Notes under the pieces: generated by a model
Told to the model about the DNA's origin: nothing
Database searches by the model: none
The model's input: the letters and a program-made list of their open reading frames with translations, nothing else
Source: Dokdonella sp.
Lineage (GTDB): Bacteria > Pseudomonadota > Gammaproteobacteria > Xanthomonadales > Rhodanobacteraceae
DNA length: 64,000 nucleotides
Assembly: GCF_017744955.1 (NCBI RefSeq)
Contig: NZ_JAGIAG010000008.1
Coordinates: forward strand, 62,001 to 126,000
Reading direction: 5' to 3'
Position numbers and translations under genes: made by a program
Part shown: piece after piece, positions 24,980 to 33,375 of the stretch
Numbering within the stretch: position 1 is the stretch's first letter
Layout: each line of letters opens with the position of its first letter

Positions 24980-26377
24980 ATGATCCGCATGAGTTCCCTC
25001 TCGCTGGCCTTGCTGCTGGCGTTCGGCGCGAGCGCCGCGCAGGCCGACGACCTGATCCAGGTCTATCAGGAAGCGCGCGTCTCCGACCCGACCCTGGCCG
25101 GCGCCGAAGCGACCAAGCTGGCGACCGACGAGGGTGTCGACCAGGCGCGCTCGTTCCTGCTGCCGCAGCTCGGCGCGAACATCGACTACACGCGCTCGCG
25201 CGGTGGCAACGACGCCGACGGAGTCCTCAAGCAGGAAGCCCTCGACGGCACCCCGCTTCCGCCGCTGGCCTACACCAGCACCACCGTCACCAATCACACG
25301 CGCACCTACGGCGCGTCGCTCAACCAGAGCATCCTCGACATCAGCAAGTGGACCGCTCTGAAGTCGAGCAAGTACACCGCCGAGGCCGGCGAGGCGACCT
25401 ACAGCGCCGCGCAGCAGCAGCTGATGATCGACACCGCGCAGACGTACTTCAACGTGCTGACCTCGATCGACGCGCTGAAATTCGCCAACGCCAACGAGAA
25501 GGCGCTCGCACGCCAGCTCGAGCAGGCGCAGCAGCGTTTCGAAGTGGGTCTCGCCGCGATCACCGACGTCAACGACGCCAAGGCGCAGCACGACCAGGCC
25601 GTCGCCAGCGTGATCAGCAACCAGAACGCCGTCGACACCGCGCGCGAAGCGGTGCGCCGCCTCACCAACAAGGAACCCGGCGAGTTCAAGAAGCTGCGCG
25701 AGAACCTGCCGCTCGACCATCCCACGCCGGACGATCCGGCCGCCTGGGTCGACGTCGCGCTGAAGCAGAATCCGAGCCTGGCCTCTTCCTCGCTGCAGGT
25801 CGATGCGGCGAACACGAACATCAACACCGCGCGCGCCGGCCACCTGCCGACCATCACCGGCCAGCTCGGCTATTCGAAGAGCTCGCAGTGGGGCGACACC
25901 CGCTACGGCGGCATCGGCCGTTCGTTCCACGACGGCGCCGGCGAGCCCAAGTGGGGACCGTCGGTCACGTTCTCGCTGAACGTGCCGATCTTCAGCGGCG
26001 GCTACACGCAATCGCGCGTGCGCCAGGCGATCCACCAGCGCGACTTCGCGCAGGACCAGTTCGAATTCAACCGCCGCCTGGTCGAGGCGAACACGCGCAA
26101 CAGCTATCGCTCGGTCATCGCCGGCGCCAGCCAGGTCGAAGCGACCAAGGCCGCCGTGGTCTCGGCGCAGAGCTCGGTCGACGCCACCCAGGCCGGCTAC
26201 GAAGTCGGCACGCGCACGATCGTCGACGTGCTGATCAGCCAGCAGACCCTGCTCAACGCGCAAAGCCAGTACTCGGCCGCGCGCCACGCCTTCGTGGTCA
26301 ACGGCCTGCTGCTGAAGCAGGCGGCTGGCGTGGTCGAGCTGAAGGATCTCGAGGCGGTCAACGCGCTGCTCGAGTGA
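24980..26377 (+). CDS. tolC: TolC family outer-membrane channel
   Basis: TolC forms the trimeric outer-membrane and periplasmic tunnel used by efflux pumps and type I secretion. The 465-residue protein has a signal peptide (MIRMSSLSLALLLAFGASAA, then QADD) and the duplicated OEP structure: LARQLEQAQQRFEVGLAAIT and VDATQAGYEVGTRTIVDVLI are the paired coiled-coil segments of the two repeats. GAGGA lies 7 bp before the ATG at 24980. It follows the Pcm-like gene by 42 bp and is probably co-transcribed with it. Confidence 0.94.
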   Translation: MIRMSSLSLALLLAFGASAAQADDLIQVYQEARVSDPTLAGAEATKLATDEGVDQARSFLLPQLGANIDYTRSRGGNDADGVLKQEALDGTPLPPLAYTSTTVTNHTRTYGASLNQSILDISKWTALKSSKYTAEAGEATYSAAQQQLMIDTAQTYFNVLTSIDALKFANANEKALARQLEQAQQRFEVGLAAITDVNDAKAQHDQAVASVISNQNAVDTAREAVRRLTNKEPGEFKKLRENLPLDHPTPDDPAAWVDVALKQNPSLASSSLQVDAANTNINTARAGHLPTITGQLGYSKSSQWGDTRYGGIGRSFHDGAGEPKWGPSVTFSLNVPIFSGGYTQSRVRQAIHQRDFAQDQFEFNRRLVEANTRNSYRSVIAGASQVEATKAAVVSAQSSVDATQAGYEVGTRTIVDVLISQQTLLNAQSQYSAARHAFVVNGLLLKQAAGVVELKDLEAVNALLE

Positions 26378-26387
26378 TGCTCGATTT

Positions 26388-26414
26388 CCAGGGTGCGCGA
26401 ACCGCGCACCCTGG
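26388..26414 (+). terminator. Hairpin downstream of tolC
   Basis: A perfect 12-bp stem, CCAGGGTGCGCG (26388-26399) with CGCGCACCCTGG (26403-26414), has a 3-nt AAC loop and lies 10 bp after the tolC stop. No T-tract follows, so it may be a weak terminator or stabilise the mRNA end. Confidence 0.5.
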
Positions 26415-27060
26415 CTGATCGCGAATCCGGTTGTGCACCGGCATTTTCGAACTGGGCTCACGGGCCCTCACTCGACAAATGCGATCGCACGAATGTCACT
26501 TGGACCGCACCGCAAAAAACGATGCTGCGCGCAACCGCTGAGCTGGCAGTGGTCCGTTCGATCCGGGGCTCTCCTGCCCTCAAAGCCGCCGCCGCTATCG
26601 CTAGCGATTTTTCAGCGGCGACGTAGGTGATCGATATCACCGCGATGCATTGCCGCGCAGGCTCGCCAATCCAACGCGACACCTGCTCCAGCAATCGAAA
26701 ATCCAACCGCGTGAGGCGGCGGCCCTATTGGAGCGGCCGAGAGGGCGCTGACCGGAGTGCCCAGTCGAGTGAACTCCCGAAGGCGCCTCCTCCTCCCCGC
26801 CCGCAGCCCCTGGGCGCCGACCAGCAAGGCGACCATGTCGCGCGCAAGATCGTCGATCGCACGGGGAGGGATCTCAGACCCCTGATTCCCGCTTTCCGCC
26901 TCGCAAGTTGACACAATCGAATCAACCGGTGTAACAAGACGAACAGGCGCTTGTCCGCATGAGCGTCGGCTCGGGGGTACCACCGCGTAGCTCACTCGCA
27001 TGGTCGAGTGATTCGCCACGCGCGGCATTTATGGCCACTCAACAATCGCATTGGATCGAC
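26415..27060. other. Intergenic stretch with no convincing gene
   Basis: About 645 bp between tolC and the low-G+C gene pair. Short open frames exist on both strands, for example 26612-27028 on the minus strand, but they lack ribosome sites and recognisable motifs and overlap one another. A 12-bp palindrome, ATCGCTAGCGAT (26597-26608), is followed by five T. The only strong signal is a promoter at 26908-26937. The region could be the eroded flank of an inserted segment. Confidence 0.5.
26908..26937 (+). promoter_or_regulatory. Predicted promoter of the low-G+C gene pair
   Basis: A consensus -35 TTGACA (26908-26913) is followed after 18 bp by TAACAA (26932-26937). Transcription would begin near 26944, giving a leader of about 115 nt before the ATG at 27061. 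It is the only perfect -35 noticed in the window. Confidence 0.6.
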
Positions 27061-27561
27061 ATGAAAAAGCATCTGCTGACCATCGCGGCCGCGATCGGCT
27101 GCCTGACAGTCGCAAGCGCCGCATCCGCTCAAACTTGCACGGCATTCTCCGGACTTATCGCCACCAAGGGCGGCTCAGTTCAAGGCGACTCCTGTCAAGC
27201 AGGCGGGTCGGCCCTTGCAGGGGCATGCAGCAACGCGGAGACATTGAATGGCGCTGGCGTGGCCATCTATGAGCTTCATATTCCCGATGAAGCCTCATAT
27301 ACTATAACTGTAAATACGACCGCATTCGTTCCGTGGCTAGGCTATATTCGTGGAACTTGTTCTTCCAATACGGCGTGTATCGACGATGTTACGCGATCGG
27401 GGCCTGGCGAAATATTCATTACGCATAGCGCAGGCGATACCCCTCCGGGCACCTACTATCTGATCGTGGGCGGCGTTGATGTAGATACTCCCGGGTGCGG
27501 TTCCTTTACTGTCAATTGGCGCATTACACCGGTCGAATTGCAGTCCTTCTCCATCGAATAA
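27061..27561 (+). CDS. Secreted six-cysteine protein, first tandem copy
   Basis: This 166-residue secreted protein has a signal peptide (MKKHLLTIAAAIGCLTVASA, cleaved near SAQ). The mature part has six cysteines in the pattern QTC, DSC, GAC, GTC, TAC, PGC and the core TYYLIVGGVDVDTPGCGSFT, which resembles bacterial pre-peptidase C-terminal (PPC) domains. It ends PVELQSFSIE. It is about 70% identical by eye to the next gene. G+C is visibly low: 27301-27360 is 26/60, against 42/60 in a comparable stretch of tolC. No ribosome site is obvious before the chosen ATG. The function is unknown. Confidence 0.8.
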   Translation: MKKHLLTIAAAIGCLTVASAASAQTCTAFSGLIATKGGSVQGDSCQAGGSALAGACSNAETLNGAGVAIYELHIPDEASYTITVNTTAFVPWLGYIRGTCSSNTACIDDVTRSGPGEIFITHSAGDTPPGTYYLIVGGVDVDTPGCGSFTVNWRITPVELQSFSIE

Positions 27562-27657
27562 TGACTTAATGTCACGAAGATATATTTTTGTTTGGTAAAA
27601 AAATCTTCAGACCACCAAAATTAAAAAACCACTTCAGCCATTCCATAGGAATGTGAA

Positions 27658-28152
27658 ATGAAAAGGCATTTTCTAGCCACTGCTGTAGCGGTGAGTGTTT
27701 CGGTTTTCGCACAATCCGCATCCGCTCAAACTTGCACGGGGTTTTCGGGCTCTCTCCGCGAGGGCAATTTTGTAGGCGACACTTGTCAAGCAGGCGGCTC
27801 AGCCCTTGCGGGGGCATGCAACAACGCGGAAACGTTGAATGGCGCCGGCGTAGCCATCTACGAACTTATCGTTGGCCAGCCCGGCCTTTCCTACAATATT
27901 ACCGTCAATACGACGGCGTTCGTTCCGTGGCTTGGTTATGTTCGAGGAACGTGCTCTTCCAACACGACCTGCATAGACGACGTCACACGCTCGGGGCCTG
28001 GTGCAATATCTATTTCGCACGATACCGACGACACGCCTTTAGGCACTTATTATCTGATCGTGGGTGACGTCGACGTAGACACACCCGGATGCGGCTCCTT
28101 TACGCTCAGCCTGAGTGCGCCGGTTGAGTTGCTGCACTTCTCCGTCGAGTAG
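27658..28152 (+). CDS. Secreted six-cysteine protein, second tandem copy
   Basis: This is the 164-residue paralogue of the preceding gene. It has a signal peptide (MKRHFLATAVAVSVSVFAQS, cleaved near SAQ), the same six cysteines, the shared block CQAGGSALAGAC, and TYYLIVGDVDVDTPGCGSFT, ending PVELLHFSVE. AGGA lies 7 bp upstream of the ATG. The 96-bp spacer between the copies is very A+T-rich and can fold (GAAGAT with ATCTTC, 27577-27609). Tandem duplication in a low-G+C patch suggests acquisition from outside followed by copying. A third, more distant member lies at 58305-58934. Confidence 0.82.
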   Translation: MKRHFLATAVAVSVSVFAQSASAQTCTGFSGSLREGNFVGDTCQAGGSALAGACNNAETLNGAGVAIYELIVGQPGLSYNITVNTTAFVPWLGYVRGTCSSNTTCIDDVTRSGPGAISISHDTDDTPLGTYYLIVGDVDVDTPGCGSFTLSLSAPVELLHFSVE

Positions 28153-28293
28153 CGAACTTCGTGGAGTATGGCTTTACATTCTTCATGGAGTCACTCAAGA
28201 GAAGTTCTCAGATAGCGAATCGCCTGCTCCAGTCGGGGCGGGAGTTCGCATTCCACGGAGCCTGAGGGCGCGGCACATACGGCACGGGAAAGC

Positions 28294-29598
28294 TTAGGGA
28301 CTTCCATTCCCCGCGCCCGAGCGCTCCGCTTCCACCAGCACGTTCTCCACAATCGCCATCGTCCGCGCGACCGCCCCGCGCTCGCGCTCCATCACCGCCC
28401 GCGCCGCCTCGCCCATGCTGCGTCGTTCGACGTCGCGTGAGAGCAGGCGCACCACCGCCGGGCCGAGCTCTTCGGGGTCGAGGATGCGCATGACCGCGCC
28501 GGCGCCGATCAGATCCTCGGTGACTTCAGCGAAATTGAAAGTCTGCGGTCCGACGATGACCGGTCGCGCCAGTGCGGCCGGTTCGAGCAGGTTGTGGCCC
28601 CCGACCGGCACCAGGCTGCCACCGACGAAGGCGACGTCCGCCGCGGCGTAGAACGCGAGCAGTTCGCCCATCGAATCGGCCACGAAACACTGGCAGTTCG
28701 GATCCGCGCCGCCCTCTTCGCTGCGCGTCAGCGTGCGGAAGCCGAATGCGCGGCAGGCGGTGGCGAACGGCTTGAAGCGCTCGGGATGGCGTGGCGCGAC
28801 CAGCAGCAGCGCGTCCGGAAAGCGGCGCAGCACCGCCGCGTGCGCCTTCAGCACCACCAGCTCCTCACCCTCGTGGGTGCTCGCCGCGATCCACACCGGC
28901 CGGCCGCCGCCGGCGGCGCTGCGGAACGCGGCGCCGCGCTCGCGCACGTCGTCGGGCACGCTCATGTCGAATTTCAGATTGCCGACCACGGCCAGCCGCG
29001 GTTCCGCCGCGCCGAGCGTGCGCAGACGCTCCTCGTCGGAGGCCGACTGCGCCGCGACGAAGCTCGCGCAGCGGATCGCGCGTCGCACCAGCGGCTGGAT
29101 CGGCCAGTAGCCGCGCAACGACTTCTCCGACAGGCGCGCGTTCGCGACCACGATCGACACGCTGCGCTCGGCGCAGGCCATGAACAGGTTCGGCCAGATC
29201 TCCGTTTCCATGATCACGGCCAGGCGCGGCCGCACGCGATCGAGGAAGCGCCGCACCGCCGTGGTCAGGTCGTACGGCAGGTAGACGTGGAACACGCGGT
29301 CGCCGAACAACTGCAACACACGGTCGGAGCCGGTCGGCGTGACCGTGGTGATCACGAACGGCGTGTCGCGATAGCGGCGCATCAAGGCTTCGATCAGCGG
29401 CACCGCCGCGTTGACCTCGCCGAGCGAGACCGCGTGGATCCAGATGCTGTCCTTGATGCCGGGATCGGCGAAGAAGCCGAAGCGCTCGCGCCAGCGCGCG
29501 AAATAGCCGTGATACTTGAAGCCGCGCGCGGCCAGCCGGTAGACGACGAACGGCGTCAGCAGGTACAGCGTCAAGGTGTAGATGAAGCGCTGGAACAC
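28294..29598 (-). CDS. waaA: 3-deoxy-D-manno-octulosonic acid (Kdo) transferase
   Basis: WaaA adds Kdo from CMP-Kdo to lipid IVA at the cytoplasmic face of the inner membrane. The roughly 434-residue protein has an N-terminal membrane-associated segment (IYTLTLYLLTPFVVYRLAAR), the GT-B core with WIHAVSLGEVNAAVPLIEAL, AVIMETEIWPNLF, VGGSLVPVGGHNLLEPAAL, and GPQTFNFAEV. I chose the GTG at 29598 because it matches the usual N-terminus; an upstream ATG at 29706 would add 36 unconserved residues. It is divergent from lpxL and lies near tolC, as in Xanthomonas relatives. Confidence 0.94.
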   Translation of the reverse strand: MFQRFIYTLTLYLLTPFVVYRLAARGFKYHGYFARWRERFGFFADPGIKDSIWIHAVSLGEVNAAVPLIEALMRRYRDTPFVITTVTPTGSDRVLQLFGDRVFHVYLPYDLTTAVRRFLDRVRPRLAVIMETEIWPNLFMACAERSVSIVVANARLSEKSLRGYWPIQPLVRRAIRCASFVAAQSASDEERLRTLGAAEPRLAVVGNLKFDMSVPDDVRERGAAFRSAAGGGRPVWIAASTHEGEELVVLKAHAAVLRRFPDALLLVAPRHPERFKPFATACRAFGFRTLTRSEEGGADPNCQCFVADSMGELLAFYAAADVAFVGGSLVPVGGHNLLEPAALARPVIVGPQTFNFAEVTEDLIGAGAVMRILDPEELGPAVVRLLSRDVERRSMGEAARAVMERERGAVARTMAIVENVLVEAERSGAGNGSP

Positions 29599-29738
29599 GA
29601 ATCGAGTCGGCAACGGGGGCGGCGCAGTATAGCCAGCCGGCCCGCTGCGACGGACCGTTCGGCTTTCCGGACGGCATGAGCCGGAGTGCACCGATCGAGA
29701 GCGCATCGACGAGAGCGTCCCCCACTACAATCGCGCCG

Positions 29739-30665
29739 ATGCCACCGACCGCTCCGCCGTTCCGACCCACCCTGCTCGCCCCGCGCCACTGGCCCGCCTG
29801 GATCGGCCTCGGCTTCATCCGTCTCGCCGCCACGCTGCCGTATCGCTGGCTGCTCGGGATCGGCCGCGGCATCGGCTGGCTCGCCGCGCGCGGCCTGCGC
29901 GATCGGCGCGACGTCGCCGCGCGCAATCTCGATCTGTGTTTCCCGCAGCTCGACGCCGCCGAACGCGCGGCGATGCTGGAGGAAAACCTGCGCGACGGCG
30001 GCGTCATGCTGATCGAGTTCGCGCTGGCGTGGATGGGCTCGCAGCGCGCGATCGACCGCATCCCGCTCGAGATCGAAGGCCTGCACCACCTCGAGGCCGC
30101 GCGCGCCGAAGGCCGGGGCGTGCTGCTGGTCGGTGCGCATTTTTCCCATCTGGAACTCTGCGCGCGACTGGTGTCGCAGCGCATCCGCATCGCCGGCATG
30201 TACCGCGAACACGAGGACGCCGCGTTCGAGTGGGCGATCAAGCGCGCGCGGCACGCCTACGCCGACGCGATGTTCACCAAGGACGAGCTGCGCCAGAGCG
30301 TGCGCTGGCTGAAGAGCGGCGGCACGATCTGGTACGCGCCGGACCAGGACATGCGCGGCAAGGACGCGGTGTTCGCGCCGTTCTTCGGCGTGCAGGCGGC
30401 GACGATCACGGCCACACACCATCTCGCGCGACTGTCCGGCGCGCTGGTGATCCCGTTCTTCCACCGCCGCCTCGACGGCGGCGGCTACGCGATCCGCCTC
30501 GAAGCGCCGCTGCAGGATTTTCCGAGCGCCGACGTCGTCGCCGACACGGCATGCGTGAACGCCTGCATCGAACGCATGGTACGTGCGGCACCGACGCAGT
30601 ACCTTTGGATGCACAAGCGCTTCAAGACGCGCCCGCCCGGGGAAGCGGACGTCTACCGCCGATGA
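29739..30665 (+). CDS. lpxL: Lipid A biosynthesis lauroyl-type acyltransferase (LpxL/HtrB family)
   Basis: This 308-residue inner-membrane acyltransferase adds a secondary acyl chain to Kdo2-lipid IVA. The catalytic HX4(D/E) is seen as GAHFSHLELC, preceded by GRGVLLVG. Other family segments are WYAPDQDMRGKDAVFAPFFG and TQYLWMHKRFKTRP. No ribosome site precedes the ATG, and a TACAAT -10 (29726-29731) lies only 7 bp upstream, so the mRNA may be leaderless. LpxL, LpxM and LpxP cannot be separated with certainty by eye. Confidence 0.88.
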   Translation: MPPTAPPFRPTLLAPRHWPAWIGLGFIRLAATLPYRWLLGIGRGIGWLAARGLRDRRDVAARNLDLCFPQLDAAERAAMLEENLRDGGVMLIEFALAWMGSQRAIDRIPLEIEGLHHLEAARAEGRGVLLVGAHFSHLELCARLVSQRIRIAGMYREHEDAAFEWAIKRARHAYADAMFTKDELRQSVRWLKSGGTIWYAPDQDMRGKDAVFAPFFGVQAATITATHHLARLSGALVIPFFHRRLDGGGYAIRLEAPLQDFPSADVVADTACVNACIERMVRAAPTQYLWMHKRFKTRPPGEADVYRR

Positions 30666-30687
30666 AGCGACCGACTGGGGAGATCGC

Positions 30688-33375
30688 ATGAAACTGCTGG
30701 GATTCCTCGCCGCCTTCATCGCCGGCGTCGTGATCGCCTTCCAGACCGAGTCGGTACCGATCGGCTTCTTCAGTGCGATCGGCATCGGTTTCGTGCTGGC
30801 GCGACTGCACACGCTGACGCGCACCGTCGACCAGCTGCGCGGCGAAATCGCCGAACTGCGCGGCGCGCGCGAGCCTTCCCCCGCCCGCACCGACGCCGCG
30901 ACGAGCACCGAATCGCCGCCGGCCGTTCCCGTCGCCGCACCGCCCTTCGCGCCCGCCGCCGTGGGCGAAAGCGTGCCCGGCGCGGACGTCGAAGCCGTCG
31001 AAACGCCACCAGCATCGACGCCGCCTTCCACACCGCCCCGCATCGACGCCGCGGCGCCGAGCGCGCCCACCGAACCCGGCCTCGCCGAGAAGCTGGCCGC
31101 GGCACTGAAGCGCTGGTTCACCGAGGGCAACGTGCCGGTCAAGATCGGCATGCTGGTGCTGTTCGCCGGTGTCGCCGCGCTGCTGAAACTCGCTTCCGAC
31201 CAGGGCTGGCTCAGCGTGCCGATCGAACTGCGCCTGGCCGCGATCGCGCTCGCCGCGATCGGCGGACTGGTGTTCGGCTGGCGCCAGCGGCACACGCGCC
31301 GCAGCTTCGCGCTCAGCCTGCAAGGCGGCGCGATCGGCGTGCTGCTGCTGACCGTGTTCGCGGCGTTCCGCCTGTACGGTCTGCTCGGACCGGAAGCGGC
31401 ATTCGCCCTGATGCTCGTGCTGGTCGCCGGCGCCGGCGTGCTCGCCGTATTGCAGGACGCGCTCGCGCTGGCCCTGCTCGGCATTCTCGCCGGCTTCGCC
31501 GCGCCGATCCTGATCTCCACCGGCAGCGGCAACCACGTCGTGCTGTTCGCCTACTACGCGCTGCTGAACCTGGCGATCTTTGCCATCGCCTGGCTGCGGC
31601 CGTGGCGCGCGCTGAACCTGCTCGGCTTCTTCTTCACCTACGCGATCGGCACCGCCTGGGGCGTGCTGCGCTATCGCAGCGAACTGTTCGGCAGCACGGA
31701 ACCGTTCCTGCTGATCTACTTCGCGATCTATCTCGCCGTGCCGATCCTGTACGCGCGCCAGCAGGCACCGCAGCGGCGCGATCTCGTCGACGGCACGCTG
31801 CTGTTCGGCAATCCGCTGATCGCGTTCGCGCTGCAGGCGGCCCTGCTCGACTACGCGCGTCTGCCGCTGGCGTATTCGGCGCTCGCATTGGCGGTGATCT
31901 ACGCCTTGCTCGCCTGGCGCCTGCTGCCGCGCGAACGCCTGCGCGTGCTCGGCGAATCGTTCGCGGTGCTCGCCGTCGGCTTCGCCACGCTGGCGGTCCC
32001 GCTCGCGCTCAGCGCACGTTCGACCGCGTGCACGTTCGCGCTCGAAGGCGCCGCCCTGGTCTGGCTCGGCCTGCGCCAGCAGCGCCTGCTGCCGCGCCTC
32101 GGCGGACTGGCGTTGCAGGCGCTCGCCGCCGGCGCGTTCCTGCTCGGATCCTTGAACACGGCCGGCGACGACGCGACGCCGATCGCCAACGGCACCTTCA
32201 TCACCGCCCTGCTGCTCGCCGGCGCCGCCTTCGCCAGCGCCTGGTTGCACGATCGCGCCGAGGCCAAGCCGCCGCAGGCGCTGGTGCTGTACTTGTGGGG
32301 CCTGCTCTGGTGGTTCGCCGCCGCGGCGTACGAGATCGAGCGCTTCGCCGATCCCGCCCTGCGTGCGCACACCTGGCTCGCCGTCGCGGCGCTGACCGGT
32401 GCACTCGCCGCGTTCGCGTACCGGCATCTGCCGCGCGCGGCACTGGCCTGGACCGCGGCGGTGGCGGTCGCCGCCGCGCTGCTGATCGTGCCGGGCATGA
32501 GCGAAACGGGTGCGCGCCTGTACTCGCCGGCGGCACTCGCCACGCTGGCGTTCTACGCGGCGTGCGGCATGTTCGCATTGCGCACGCTGCGCGACGGCGA
32601 AACCGTGCCGCTGCGCGTCGCGCACCTCGGCTGGCTGTGGAGCTGGACCTTCGCCGCGGCGATCGCGCTGGAACAATGCGCGACGGACGCGAAGCTCGCC
32701 GACGGCTGGCACGACGGCCTCGCCGCCGTGCCGCTGATCGCCGCGTTCGCGCTCGCGCTGCTGCGCCCGGCATGGCTGGCGCCGCCGCTCGGCGCGCGTT
32801 TCGACGGCCATCGCGGCCTGCTGCTCGCTTCGCAGGCGGCATTCGGCGCGCTCGCCTTCGTCGCCCTGCTCGCCTCGCCCGGCGCCAGCGCGCCGCTGCC
32901 GTTCCTGCCGTTGCTCAATCCGATCGAGCTGGCGCAGATCGGCCTGCTGCTCTGCCTCGCGCGCTGGCTGGCCGATCCGGCGACCGCGGCGCTCTCCGCG
33001 CAGCAGCGCAGCCTGCCGCTGGCGATCGCCGCGTTCGCCTTCGTCACGATGGCGACCTTGCGCGCCGTGCATCACTACGACGGCGTGCCGTGGAGCGATC
33101 AGCTGTGGCAATCCAATCCGGCGCAGACCGCGTTGACGGTGGTGTGGAGCCTGGCCGGCGTGGTCGCCTGGATCCTCGGCTCGCGCCGCGGCCAACGCAC
33201 GCTGTGGCTGGCCGGCGCGGTGCTGATGGGCCTGGTGCTGGCCAAGCTGCTGCTGATCGACCGCCTGCGCCTCGGCAACCTGTTCGGCATCGCCTCGTTC
33301 ATCGCCTACGGCCTGCTGTGCACGGTGATCGGCTACTTCGCACCGGCGCCGGCGCGCGCGAAGGAGGCCGCATGA
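30688..33375 (+). CDS. DUF2339 polytopic membrane protein
   Basis: This 895-residue membrane protein has an N-terminal hydrophobic helix (LLGFLAAFIAGVVIAFQTES), a short coiled coil (LHTLTRTVDQLRGEIAELRG), a proline/alanine-rich linker at about residues 65-135, and then more than twenty hydrophobic segments to the C-terminus, the layout of DUF2339. The segment VPVKIGMLVLFAGVAALLKL is a family hallmark. The function is unknown; an envelope role is usually presumed. GGGGAG lies 5 bp before the ATG, and it overlaps the DUF3999 gene (ATGA), its constant partner. Confidence 0.85.
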   Translation: MKLLGFLAAFIAGVVIAFQTESVPIGFFSAIGIGFVLARLHTLTRTVDQLRGEIAELRGAREPSPARTDAATSTESPPAVPVAAPPFAPAAVGESVPGADVEAVETPPASTPPSTPPRIDAAAPSAPTEPGLAEKLAAALKRWFTEGNVPVKIGMLVLFAGVAALLKLASDQGWLSVPIELRLAAIALAAIGGLVFGWRQRHTRRSFALSLQGGAIGVLLLTVFAAFRLYGLLGPEAAFALMLVLVAGAGVLAVLQDALALALLGILAGFAAPILISTGSGNHVVLFAYYALLNLAIFAIAWLRPWRALNLLGFFFTYAIGTAWGVLRYRSELFGSTEPFLLIYFAIYLAVPILYARQQAPQRRDLVDGTLLFGNPLIAFALQAALLDYARLPLAYSALALAVIYALLAWRLLPRERLRVLGESFAVLAVGFATLAVPLALSARSTACTFALEGAALVWLGLRQQRLLPRLGGLALQALAAGAFLLGSLNTAGDDATPIANGTFITALLLAGAAFASAWLHDRAEAKPPQALVLYLWGLLWWFAAAAYEIERFADPALRAHTWLAVAALTGALAAFAYRHLPRAALAWTAAVAVAAALLIVPGMSETGARLYSPAALATLAFYAACGMFALRTLRDGETVPLRVAHLGWLWSWTFAAAIALEQCATDAKLADGWHDGLAAVPLIAAFALALLRPAWLAPPLGARFDGHRGLLLASQAAFGALAFVALLASPGASAPLPFLPLLNPIELAQIGLLLCLARWLADPATAALSAQQRSLPLAIAAFAFVTMATLRAVHHYDGVPWSDQLWQSNPAQTALTVVWSLAGVVAWILGSRRGQRTLWLAGAVLMGLVLAKLLLIDRLRLGNLFGIASFIAYGLLCTVIGYFAPAPARAKEAA

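Noticed and set aside
26612..27028. Minus-strand ORF of 138 codons in the tolC-downstream gap
   Set aside because: No ribosome site, no recognisable domain and overlap with the promoter for the low-G+C genes. It could be a remnant, but coding cannot be supported.
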